Shown here: piece after piece, positions 8,371 through 16,510 of the stretch
Numbering within the stretch: position 1 is the stretch's first letter
Layout of the letters: every line of letters begins with the position of its first letter
NCBI GenBank assembly: GCA_945949395.1
Contig: CAMFEK010000004.1
Span: forward strand, 1-64,000
DNA length: 64,000 nucleotides
Origin: an uncultured Clostridia bacterium
GTDB taxonomy: Bacteria; Bacillota; Clostridia; Christensenellales; Borkfalkiaceae
Reading direction: 5' to 3'
Notes under the pieces: generated by a model
Databases searched by the model: none
Seen by the model: only the letters and a program-made list of their open reading frames with translations
Told to the model about the DNA's origin: nothing
Made by a program: the position numbers and the translations under genes

Positions 8371-8767
8371 CAGGCAAGAGGAAAAGGGATTTTCCTATAC
8401 CTACTCGGCAAGGGAGCAGGAGGAAATCAAGCGGATCCGGGAAAGGTACGCCCCCCGCGAGGAGGATACGATGGAACGCTTGCGCAGGCTTGACGGCGGC
8501 GTAACGAAAAAAGCGCGGGGGATATCGATTGCCCTGGGGATTGTCGGCACGCTGATTCTCGGTTTCGGCATGAGTTTGGCGATGACGCAGATGAGCGAAT
8601 GGCTCGGCTTGCAAAAAAATTTGGCGCTATGCGTCGGCTCCGTCATCGGCGGGGTGGGTATCCTTTTGATTTGCTTGGCGTTTCCGCTCTATCGAGCCGT
8701 CGTCAAGCGCGAGAGGAAAAAAATCGCTCCCGAGATCATTCGATTGACGGACGAATTGATGAATTGA
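8363..8767 (+). CDS. Small two-helix membrane protein, paralogue of 5260-5628
   Basis: The 134-residue protein starts 8 bases inside the preceding gene. It has a long charged N-terminus, two membrane helices (LGFGMSLAMTQM in the first) and a basic tail. It shares plan and motifs with the 5260 product. It is the last gene of the two-component operon and is followed by a strong terminator. Function unknown. Confidence 0.75.
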   Translation: MDNRQEEKGFSYTYSAREQEEIKRIRERYAPREEDTMERLRRLDGGVTKKARGISIALGIVGTLILGFGMSLAMTQMSEWLGLQKNLALCVGSVIGGVGILLICLAFPLYRAVVKRERKKIAPEIIRLTDELMN

Positions 8768-8773
8768 AAAAAT

Positions 8774-8817
8774 AAGGAGATTTCGGGGCGCAACGCCGTC
8801 CGAAGTCTCCTTTTTTC
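8774..8817 (+). terminator. Terminator of the two-component operon
   Basis: An AAGGAGA...TCGG stem pairs with CCGA...TCTCCTT and is followed by a T-run. Confidence 0.8.
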
Positions 8818-8925
8818 TTTTACGGGCGGTCATGAAATTTTTTTTGCGAATCTTCCGCGATTCTGTTGATTTTTTTCCCTCAAATGCGGTATTATAATAA
8901 AGATATTTTACAAAGGAAGGTTTTT

Positions 8926-10395
8926 ATGAAGAAGGGATTTGACAGCGAAAAATACTTATCCATGCAGTCGGAAAAAATACGGGAACGAATTGCGGATTTC
9001 GGCGGCAAACTGTATCTTGAAATCGGCGGCAAGCTCTTTGACGATCTTCACGCCTCCCGCGTGCTCCCCGGCTTTTCTCCCGATAACAAGATCAAAATGC
9101 TCGCCACGTTAAAGGAGGAGGCGGAGATCGTGATCGTCATCAGCGCGCTCGATATCCGCAAAAACAAGGTGCGCGCGGATCTGGGTATCACCTACGATCT
9201 CGACGTGATCCGCCTGATCGACGTATTCCGTTCCTACGGCTTATACGTGGGCAGCGTCGTGTTGTCTCAATTCGACGAAAACAACGAGCCCGCCGTCAAA
9301 TTTCAGAAAAAACTCGAAATGCTCGGGTTAAAGGTGTATCATCACTATACCATCAAGGGCTATCCCACCAACGTGCCCTTTATCGTCAGCGACGAAGGCT
9401 ACGGCAAAAACGAATACGTCGAAACGACGAGGAATCTCATCGTCGTCACCGCGCCCGGACCGGGCAGCGGAAAAATGGCTACCTGCCTTTCTCAGCTGTA
9501 TCACGATTTCAAGCGTGGCGTCAAAGCGGGCTACGCCAAGTACGAGACCTTCCCCATCTGGAACCTTCCCTTAAAGCACCCCGTCAACGTCGCCTACGAG
9601 GCGGCTACCGCCGATCTCAACGACGTGAACATGATCGATCCCTGGCATTTATCCGCTTACGGGGAAACCACCGTCAATTATAACCGCGACGTGGAGGTCT
9701 TTCCCGTCCTCAACGCCCTCTTTGAAAAGATCATGGGCGTCTCCCCCTACAAGTCTCCCACGGATATGGGCGTGAATATGGCGGGTTACGGCATCTGCGA
9801 CGACGAGGTGTGCTGCGAGGCATCCAAGCAGGAGATCATTCGCCGCTACTTCAAGGCGCTTGAAAACGAGCGGACAAACAACCTCGAACCGAACGAGAGC
9901 GACAAGATCGCCATTTTGATGAATGCCATGGGTATTTCGGAAAAGGATCGCGAGGTGTTTACCGCGGCGGAGGAAAAGGCGAAAAGAGAGGGCGTGAGCT
10001 GCTCCGCCATTCAGCTTGCCGACGGGAAGATCGTCACCGGCAAAACGAGCGAGCTGTTGGAAAGCCCCGCCGCCATGATTTTAAACGCGCTCAAATATCT
10101 CGCGGGCATACCCGACGGCATCAAGCTGTTGCAGCCGGAAACCATCTTGCCCATCACCGATCTCAAAGTGAACTACTTCAGCAGTAAAACGCCGAGACTG
10201 CACATCGACGAGGCGCTCATCGCGCTCTCTTCCTCCAGCACCACCAACCCGAATGCGGCGCTCGCCATTCGGCAGCTCAAAAAGCTCCGCGATACGGAAA
10301 TGCACAGTACGGTTATCCTCTCGCATATCGATCTAAAGGTTCTCCGCGAGCTGGGCGTCAACCGCACGAGCAGCGCCGTATACGAGGAAAAATAA
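8926..10395 (+). CDS. UPF0371/DUF1846 family protein
   Basis: The start MKKGFDSEKYL is preceded by AAAGGAAGG and is preferred over an ATG 60 bases upstream that lies before the -10 TATAAT at 8893. The 489-residue product fits the conserved UPF0371/DUF1846 family in length and opening sequence. It contains a nucleotide-binding-like loop (APGPGSGKMATCLSQ) about a third of the way in. Members are widespread in Firmicutes but have no settled biochemical role. It stands alone between terminators. Confidence 0.85.
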   Translation: MKKGFDSEKYLSMQSEKIRERIADFGGKLYLEIGGKLFDDLHASRVLPGFSPDNKIKMLATLKEEAEIVIVISALDIRKNKVRADLGITYDLDVIRLIDVFRSYGLYVGSVVLSQFDENNEPAVKFQKKLEMLGLKVYHHYTIKGYPTNVPFIVSDEGYGKNEYVETTRNLIVVTAPGPGSGKMATCLSQLYHDFKRGVKAGYAKYETFPIWNLPLKHPVNVAYEAATADLNDVNMIDPWHLSAYGETTVNYNRDVEVFPVLNALFEKIMGVSPYKSPTDMGVNMAGYGICDDEVCCEASKQEIIRRYFKALENERTNNLEPNESDKIAILMNAMGISEKDREVFTAAEEKAKREGVSCSAIQLADGKIVTGKTSELLESPAAMILNALKYLAGIPDGIKLLQPETILPITDLKVNYFSSKTPRLHIDEALIALSSSSTTNPNAALAIRQLKKLRDTEMHSTVILSHIDLKVLRELGVNRTSSAVYEEK

Positions 10396-10409
10396 AGAAA
10401 CGTATTTTT

Positions 10410-10437
10410 AGAGAACGGAAATCGTTCTCTTTTTTTT
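10410..10437 (+). terminator. Terminator after the DUF1846 gene
   Basis: AGAGAACGG / CGTTCTCT stem with an AAAT loop and eight T residues. Confidence 0.85.
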
Positions 10438-10447
10438 CGTAAAATAC

Positions 10448-10475
10448 TTGTTTTTCTCGGCAAACATGATACAAT
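10448..10475 (+). promoter_or_regulatory. Promoter of the alpha-galactosidase gene
   Basis: TTGTTT (10448-10453), 16 bp, TACAAT (10470-10475), followed by AAGGGAAGGA before the start. Confidence 0.6.
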
Positions 10476-10507
10476 AGAAAACACATCATAAAGGGAAGGA
10501 ACCGATT

Positions 10508-12583
10508 ATGTTATACTCTCGTTTCGTGTTCGGCGATACCGCCGCATACTATGTAAGATCCGCCGTGGAAGGGCATGAGGACGCGTTCGTCTACGGACTT
10601 GCGCTCTATCCCGTAACCGTACCCATAGAAGATTTTGAAAAATTGTATTGCGACTCTCTCGTTCAGGTCGCCTTCACGGGGGATCGGAATCTCATCGACT
10701 ACACGCAGGGGCTCTCCATGCGCAACCGCTCGTCCGTCCTGCTTTCCATCCGAGAACAGATTTCAACCGTTTCGGGCGTGGATACCTATCTTTCCGACGG
10801 ACAGGGGAACGATTACGTGCATCATCTCTCCTACGACGAAAAGACGGGCGTGTTCGCCCTCTCTATCGAGTATTTCAATCGCGGCGACCGCGCGCAAACG
10901 CTCGAAATGCTGGACAGCTTTTCTGTAAGCGGCATCGCTTCCCCCTCCCGAAATCTAAAAAACACCTGCGGGCTGACGCTGCACCGCATGACGGCGGCTT
11001 GGAGCAGAGAATGCCGCTTAAAGAGCGATTCTTTTGCGCATCTGGGGCTTGACATGAGCTGGGCGCGCTACGGCGTGAAGGTGGAAAAATGGGGGCAGAG
11101 AGGCTCTATGCCCGTGCGGGATTATTTCCCGTTCGCGGCGATCGAGGACGAGGCGAACGGCTTTCTTCTCGGCGTCATGATGGAGGCCCCCTATTCCTGG
11201 CAGATGGAGGTCTATGAGGAGAAGGAGACCTGCTCGCTCTCGGGCGGTCTCGGCGATTACGAATTTGCGCACTGGCGCAAGAAAATCGCTCCGCAGGAGA
11301 GTTTTTCCACGCACAAAGCCTACGTCAAGGTCAGCCGAAAGGGCGGCGTAAACGGCGTTTGCAACGCCCTCGTGCACTATATGGATTCGCTTTTGAGAGT
11401 TCCCGAAAGCGAGGAGAGTATGCCCGTTCTCTTCAACGAATACTGCACCACCTGGGGCTGTCCCTCCGAGGAGAATATAGCGGAAATCCTGCAGGCGATC
11501 CGCTCCCTTCCCATCGATACCTTCGTCATCGATTGCGGTTGGTATAAACCGGACGACAAGGGCTGGTGCAACGCCACGGGGGACTGGCGGGAGAGCAAAA
11601 CGCTCTTTCTCGCGGGGATAAAAGCGGTCGTAGATCGTATTCACGCCGAAGGCAAGCGGGCGGGTATCTGGTTCGAGTTCGAGGTGGCGGGGATAGATAG
11701 CGAAATCTATTCTCAAAAGGAATATCTCGTTTCCCGCGACGGCTATACGCTCTCTACCAAAAACAGAAGATTTTTCGACCTTCGCAAACCGCTCGTTTCC
11801 GACTATCTCGAAAAAAAGATGCTCTCCTTTTTGCGCGAAAACGCGTTCGACTATATCAAGATCGATTATAACGACAATATCGGCATCGGTTGCGACTCGG
11901 AGGACGGCTCCGCCGTCGGGGAGGGCGGCAGACAGCTTCAGGAGTCCTCCCTTGAATGGATCGATCGCATCAAGGACGCCGTGCCCGAAATCGTCGTGGA
12001 GAATTGCTCGTCGGGCGGCAGCAGGATCGAGCCTTGCCGCATGAAAAAGGTTGCCATGTGCTCCTTCTCCGACGCGCATGAGTGTAAAGAGATCCCCCTC
12101 GTCGCCGCCAACGTTTCCCGCGTGGTGCCTGCCCGTCAGGAACAGATCTGGGCGGTCATTCGAAGAGAGGACGACGAGAAACGCGTTCTCTGGTCGATGA
12201 CTTCGGCGTTTTTCGGCAGAATCTGCCTTTCGGGGGATATCCCGAACGCGGACGATAAAAGATTTCAGTTAATTCGCGAGGGGCTTTCGTTTTATCAGTC
12301 TATCAAGGATATCGTGCGCTACGGCGATATCGTGAGCGTCGACAACACGGTGGAGTATTACCGCGAACCGTTCGGCAGACAGGTTTACGTAAAGGCGTAT
12401 CGAAAGAAAATCCTCGTCCTCATTCACGCCTTCGAGCGGGCGGAACCTGTTTTCCTTCCGCTAAACGGCTACCGCTTGCAGAGGGCGTATACCAACCTGC
12501 CGTACTCCTTCGTCGACGGAACGCTTTGCGTAACGGGTCAGGGGGATTACGAGAGCGGCGCCTTCCTGCTGGAAAGAGACTAA
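10508..12583 (+). CDS. Alpha-galactosidase, glycoside hydrolase family 36
   Basis: A 691-residue cytoplasmic-type protein with no signal peptide. The N-terminal part is the beta-sandwich expected of GH36 and the central part a (beta/alpha)8 barrel. The nucleophile region is DYIKIDYND, and ENCSSGGSRIEP corresponds to the GH36 CSxGGxR motif. CSFSDAHE occupies the place of the catalytic acid region. The family releases terminal alpha-galactose from raffinose-type or galactomannan oligosaccharides. The gene is monocistronic, with its own promoter and terminator. The motifs vary somewhat from the best-studied enzymes, so specificity is uncertain. Confidence 0.88.
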   Translation: MLYSRFVFGDTAAYYVRSAVEGHEDAFVYGLALYPVTVPIEDFEKLYCDSLVQVAFTGDRNLIDYTQGLSMRNRSSVLLSIREQISTVSGVDTYLSDGQGNDYVHHLSYDEKTGVFALSIEYFNRGDRAQTLEMLDSFSVSGIASPSRNLKNTCGLTLHRMTAAWSRECRLKSDSFAHLGLDMSWARYGVKVEKWGQRGSMPVRDYFPFAAIEDEANGFLLGVMMEAPYSWQMEVYEEKETCSLSGGLGDYEFAHWRKKIAPQESFSTHKAYVKVSRKGGVNGVCNALVHYMDSLLRVPESEESMPVLFNEYCTTWGCPSEENIAEILQAIRSLPIDTFVIDCGWYKPDDKGWCNATGDWRESKTLFLAGIKAVVDRIHAEGKRAGIWFEFEVAGIDSEIYSQKEYLVSRDGYTLSTKNRRFFDLRKPLVSDYLEKKMLSFLRENAFDYIKIDYNDNIGIGCDSEDGSAVGEGGRQLQESSLEWIDRIKDAVPEIVVENCSSGGSRIEPCRMKKVAMCSFSDAHECKEIPLVAANVSRVVPARQEQIWAVIRREDDEKRVLWSMTSAFFGRICLSGDIPNADDKRFQLIREGLSFYQSIKDIVRYGDIVSVDNTVEYYREPFGRQVYVKAYRKKILVLIHAFERAEPVFLPLNGYRLQRAYTNLPYSFVDGTLCVTGQGDYESGAFLLERD

Positions 12584-12603
12584 AATGTTTTCCTGAAAAA
12601 ATT

Positions 12604-12645
12604 TCACCCGACGGAAAAATCCGTCGGGTGAGTTTGTTGGTTTTT
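12604..12645 (+). terminator. Terminator after the alpha-galactosidase gene
   Basis: Perfect 12-bp stem TCACCCGACGGA / TCCGTCGGGTGA with an AAAA loop, followed by T-rich sequence. Confidence 0.85.
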
Positions 12646-12664
12646 GTTTTGTAATCGAATCAAT

Positions 12665-13104
12665 TTATGAAACAGTATGGTTATAATGTATCGTTGCTCT
12701 CGTAAGAGGATCATTACCGTTGTCTACCGCAATATTCTGCCACCCCTGCTCGGTTCCCGTATCATATACGTCTGTTAATCTGCTACAACCATAGAAAGCA
12801 GAACTACCGATCGTCGTCACGCTGTTTTCGATTGCTACGCTGTTAAGACTATCGCAAACGGCGAATGCATGAGCCCCGATAGCCGATACGGGAAGATTTT
12901 GATAGGTGGAGGGAATAACGATATCCGTATCGGTGTAGGGACCGAGTCCCGTAACCGAATAGCTTGGCTGTGGGTATGTACGGGGTCGGGATCCGGGGTC
13001 GGATCGTCCGGCGGGGTGTCATTTGTTTTGCAACCGGTGAAAAGCATCCTAAAAGTCAATATCAACAAACGGATTTTCGGAATTTTAGTTGCCAATTTTT
13101 TCAA
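12665..13104 (-). pseudogene. BspA-type leucine-rich-repeat lipoprotein, frameshifted
   Basis: The minus strand starts with a Lys-rich signal and a lipobox (MLFTGC), then a Pro/Asp linker (TPPDDPTPDPDP) and HTHSQ. After that the reading frame changes. In the next frame YSVTGLGPYTDTDIVIP, LPVSAIGAHAFAVCDSL and VTTIGSSAFYGCSRL are typical LRR_5/BspA repeats, ending in WQNIAVDNGNDPL and a stop at 12665. Only about two repeats remain, so the gene has suffered a frameshift and probably large deletions. Such proteins are normally surface adhesins. Confidence 0.8.
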
Positions 13105-13118
13105 ACGCTCTCACGGGA

Positions 13119-13147
13119 TTGACAAAGCGGGCAAATCGGGCTATAAT
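13119..13147 (+). promoter_or_regulatory. Consensus promoter of the uridylyltransferase operon
   Basis: TTGACA (13119-13124), 17 bp, TATAAT (13142-13147). It reads away from the LRR pseudogene and sets the true start of the next gene downstream, at 13232. Confidence 0.85.
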
Positions 13148-13231
13148 AGAATCATGGATACGGGGCTTTGTTTTCGGTATCACACAACAGAAAAGGCGGC
13201 GGGGAGAACCGAGCCGCACACAGGGGGAACT

Positions 13232-14458
13232 ATGAATTTTGAGGAAAGTTATCAGAAATTGAAGGGGATCGGGCAGGAACATCTGCTCCGTTTTTGGCAG
13301 GAGCTTTCCGCTACCGAGCAGGATGCGTTATTAAAACAGATTGAAGAGACGGATTTTTCCGTCGTGGAAAATCTCGCGCATCCGGAAGATTTGAGCGGGA
13401 AAGGCGAGATTACCCCCATCGAAGGGTTGGATAGGCGGGAGATCGAAGAAAGAAAAGAGGAGTTCTTTTCGATCGGCGCGGACGCGATCCGTAAAGGAAA
13501 GGTGGCTTGCGTGCTGCTTGCCGGCGGTCAGGGTACCCGACTGGGGAGCGACGCCCCCAAGGGCTGTTACGATATCGGGCTCACCAAGCCCGTCTACATC
13601 TTCGAGCGGCAGATCGCGAATTTATCGGACGTCACCAAGGCGTTACACGCGAGGATCCCGCTCTATATCATGACGAGCGAAAAAAATTACGACGAAACGA
13701 CGGCGTTCTTTGACGAGCACGACTATTTTGGCTATCCGAAAGAGGATATTTACTTTTTCCGTCAGGAAATGGCGCCTGCCGCCGACGAGAACGGCAAGGT
13801 GTTTTTAGAGGAAAAGGGCAAAATCGCGCTTTCCCCCAACGGAAACGGCGGATGGTTTGCCTCGCTCGCGCGCTCCGGACTTGTGGAGCAGATGCGTCGG
13901 TCGGGCGTAGAATGGGTGAATTGCTACGCCGTGGACAACGTGTTGCAGCGCATGGCGGATCCCGTGTTCGTGGGGGCGACCATCGCGATGGGGAAAAACT
14001 GCGGCGCCAAGGTCGTTTGTAAGGCGGAGCCTAAAGAAAAGGTGGGCGTTCTCTGTCTGGAGAACGGCACGCCCAACGTCATCGAGTATTACGAGCTTTC
14101 CGAAGAGATGGCGTATAAAAGGGAGGAGAGCGGCGCGCTCGCCTTCCGCTACGGCGTCATTTTGAATTATCTGTTCTCTTTTAGCAAGTTGACGGAAATC
14201 GCGTCCGACCGAATTCCCGTGCACGTCGTCAAAAAGAAGGTTCCCTTCGTAGACGAAAGGGGGAACAAGGTCGTGCCCGAAAAGGAGAACGGCTATAAGT
14301 TCGAAACGCTCATTCTCGATATGGTAAAGCTCATGGGCAACGTGTTGCCCTTCGAAGTGGAACGGGAACGGGAATTTGCGCCCATTAAAAACAAGACGGG
14401 CGTGGACAGCGTGGAGAGCGCGAGAGAACTGTTACGAAAAAACGGGGTAGCATTATAA
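13232..14458 (+). CDS. UDPGP-type UTP-sugar-1-phosphate uridylyltransferase
   Basis: The ATG at 13232 follows the RBS-like GGGGGAA and lies downstream of the promoter. The 408-residue product has the nucleotide-binding signature LLAGGQGTRLGSDAPKG near residue 95, typical of the eukaryote-like UDPGP/AGX family rather than GalU. The family makes UDP-glucose or UDP-N-acetylhexosamine from UTP and the sugar-1-phosphate. It probably feeds envelope polysaccharide synthesis. The stop overlaps the start of the next gene by one base. Confidence 0.9.
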   Translation: MNFEESYQKLKGIGQEHLLRFWQELSATEQDALLKQIEETDFSVVENLAHPEDLSGKGEITPIEGLDRREIEERKEEFFSIGADAIRKGKVACVLLAGGQGTRLGSDAPKGCYDIGLTKPVYIFERQIANLSDVTKALHARIPLYIMTSEKNYDETTAFFDEHDYFGYPKEDIYFFRQEMAPAADENGKVFLEEKGKIALSPNGNGGWFASLARSGLVEQMRRSGVEWVNCYAVDNVLQRMADPVFVGATIAMGKNCGAKVVCKAEPKEKVGVLCLENGTPNVIEYYELSEEMAYKREESGALAFRYGVILNYLFSFSKLTEIASDRIPVHVVKKKVPFVDERGNKVVPEKENGYKFETLILDMVKLMGNVLPFEVEREREFAPIKNKTGVDSVESARELLRKNGVAL

Positions 14459-14814
14459 TGGAAGAAAAAGAAATCGAGGAACGCTTGCAAAAATTTATCG
14501 CCGCGCTGGGCAATCTCGGTTCGCTGTTGAACGGAGTTTTTCAGAGCGGACGCATGGATATCAAGGTGCTCGAGCGGATGAACGCCGCCATCGAGGAGAT
14601 GGAAAAAGCCGAACGGGGCGCAGACATAGAGGAGTTCAATGTCGTCCGCGAGGATTGCAGGGCGGTGTATTACAATTTCAACGCCATCGTCTCCATGATC
14701 GAGAGTCAGGAAAGCCGATTTATGGATAATGCGACCATGAAGGCGGTCAACATATTTTTGAAGAACGTCAACGCTTCCGTCGTGAATATCGCGTCCGCGT
14801 ACGGCATGGTATAA
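14458..14814 (+). CDS. Small all-helical protein of unknown function
   Basis: The 118-residue protein is translationally coupled to the uridylyltransferase (TAATG). It is predicted largely helical and acidic, with no cysteine pair, signal peptide or membrane helix. I do not recognise the family. Confidence 0.65.
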   Translation: MEEKEIEERLQKFIAALGNLGSLLNGVFQSGRMDIKVLERMNAAIEEMEKAERGADIEEFNVVREDCRAVYYNFNAIVSMIESQESRFMDNATMKAVNIFLKNVNASVVNIASAYGMV

Positions 14815-14945
14815 CGCACGGCGTTTACCGCATACCATAAAACGGTTTGTTCAGGCAATCGTGGCAAAAAAAGGGGAAAGGGATTTCCTTTCTCGTTTCG
14901 CGCTGCCTTACGGCGCATACAAAAAATAAATAGAGGTGAAGTAAC

Positions 14946-15314
14946 ATGGCATATAGCACGATAACGCTCTATATCTATCACGAGGGCGAACGGGACGGCA
15001 CCGAATACGCCGAATACGATAACCGCGCAGATTATAAGCAAGCGTTAAAGGAAATACTCGAACGCAAGAAAAAGGAAGGCAAAATCTTGGAAGACGCCGA
15101 TAAAATCATGCGGGACGCCGTGCTTAGCGGCGTGCGGATCGGCAGAGTCGGATTCAAAAAAATGATGCAGGCGCTGCGTCGGTTCGACGAGGTGGGCATC
15201 TCCAACGAATTGTACGATTCCATGGAGGAGATCGTTGAGGATGACAGCATTATAGCCGTCTCCGTCGGAACCCCCGCCGTCCGCACCGTCACGCTGGAGG
15301 AATATTCCCTATGA
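14946..15314 (+). CDS. Hypothetical cytoplasmic protein upstream of an MBL hydrolase
   Basis: The ATG follows AGAGGTGAAG. The 122-residue product is charged, with a central Lys/Glu-rich helix and a beta-rich end. It overlaps the next gene by four bases (ATGA), so the pair should be co-expressed. I do not recognise the family. Confidence 0.65.
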   Translation: MAYSTITLYIYHEGERDGTEYAEYDNRADYKQALKEILERKKKEGKILEDADKIMRDAVLSGVRIGRVGFKKMMQALRRFDEVGISNELYDSMEEIVEDDSIIAVSVGTPAVRTVTLEEYSL

Positions 15315-16468
15315 GCCGAAAGAAAACGGTGAAAAAGACGACTTCCAAGAAAAGAAAGAAAAGCGGAAACAAGATTTTTGGCGGCGTTCTCCTCGCGTTT
15401 TGCCTGATCGCCGCGATCGCGGCGTACCTGTTCACCCCTTTGGGAAAGATCGTCGACGGGCTCCTCTTCGGAGAGAACGGCGACCGCGAGCCAAGCGGCG
15501 GAAACGGACAGATCGCCTACGAGACGGACGAACTCGCCGTTCATTTTTTAGAGCTCGGCAACAAGTACGCGGGCGACTGCGTGCTCATCGATATCGGCGA
15601 CACGGAGATCCTCATCGACGCGGGTTCCCGCGCCTCTTCGGCGGCGACCATCGTTCCGTACGTGAGCAATTATTGCTCGGATAATACCCTCGAATACGTC
15701 ATCGCCACGCACGCGCATCAGGATCATATCGCGGGTTTCGTCGGCACCAAGGACGCGCCCGGCGTGTTCGAAAGTTTCTCGGTCGGCACCATCATCGATT
15801 TTTCCATGACGAACGCGACCTCCGCCGTCTATAACAATTATCTCTCCGCGCGGGAGCAAGCGATCGCTCGCGGGGCGGAGCATTACACGGCGCTGCAATG
15901 CTGGAACCGGACGAACGGCGCCAAGCGTACCTATTCGATCACGGAGGATATCTCCTTCTCGATTTTGTATCAGCGGTACTACGAGGAGAAGTCTTCCGAC
16001 GAAAACAATTATTCCGTCTGCATCCTGCTCACGCAGGGGACGAATCATTACTTATTCACGGGCGATCTGGAAAAGGAGGGGGAGGAATCCCTCGTCGAGA
16101 GCAATTCTCTGCCCAAGTGTCAGCTCTTCAAGGGCGGGCATCACGGCAGTCCCACTTCCAGCAACGATTGCCTGCTCTCCGTCATTCAACCGGACGTCGT
16201 ATGCGTCTGCTGCTGCGCGGGGTCGGATGAGTATACCTCCAACAAGGACAATCAATTCCCGTCGCAAGCGTTCATCGACCGCATCAAGAACTATACCGAC
16301 AGGGTGTACGTGACTTCTTTATGCGACGAAAGCGCCGAAAAGGGCTTTGTTTCCTTCAACGGCAATATCGTGGTGACGAGCAAGGGGAAGGAGCTAACGG
16401 TGAACTGTTCGAATAACAATATCCCGTTAAAGGACACCGAGTGGTGTAAAAACAACAGAAAATGGTAG
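15311..16468 (+). CDS. ComEC/Rec2-like metallo-beta-lactamase-fold hydrolase, membrane-anchored
   Basis: The 385-residue protein begins with a very basic tail (KKTVKKTTSKKRKK) and one membrane helix (about residues 27-43). A metallo-beta-lactamase domain follows, with the metal motif THAHQDH, a further ligand in FTGDL and KGGHHGS. This matches the soluble MBL domain of ComEC-like proteins, but the ComEC transport channel is absent. It may act on nucleic acids or phosphodiesters at the membrane surface; the substrate is unknown. A strong terminator follows. Confidence 0.85.
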   Translation: MSRKKTVKKTTSKKRKKSGNKIFGGVLLAFCLIAAIAAYLFTPLGKIVDGLLFGENGDREPSGGNGQIAYETDELAVHFLELGNKYAGDCVLIDIGDTEILIDAGSRASSAATIVPYVSNYCSDNTLEYVIATHAHQDHIAGFVGTKDAPGVFESFSVGTIIDFSMTNATSAVYNNYLSAREQAIARGAEHYTALQCWNRTNGAKRTYSITEDISFSILYQRYYEEKSSDENNYSVCILLTQGTNHYLFTGDLEKEGEESLVESNSLPKCQLFKGGHHGSPTSSNDCLLSVIQPDVVCVCCCAGSDEYTSNKDNQFPSQAFIDRIKNYTDRVYVTSLCDESAEKGFVSFNGNIVVTSKGKELTVNCSNNNIPLKDTEWCKNNRKW

Positions 16469-16473
16469 AGGAC

Positions 16474-16506
16474 AAACCGTTTGGCGACGAGCCAAACGGT
16501 TTTTTG
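16474..16506 (+). terminator. Terminator after the MBL-fold gene
   Basis: Stem AAACCGTTTGGC / GCCAAACGGTTT with loop GACGA and a T-run. It also lies just downstream of the convergent aldehyde dehydrogenase. Confidence 0.85.
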
Positions 16507-16510
16507 GAGT

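Noticed and set aside
8866..8925. Upstream in-frame start for the DUF1846 gene
   Set aside because: It precedes the -10 box, has no RBS and adds residues not expected for the family; the ATG at 8926 has a strong RBS.
12869..13231. Long N-terminal extension of the uridylyltransferase
   Set aside because: The extension crosses the LRR pseudogene in antisense and the consensus promoter at 13119-13147, so it cannot be part of the protein.
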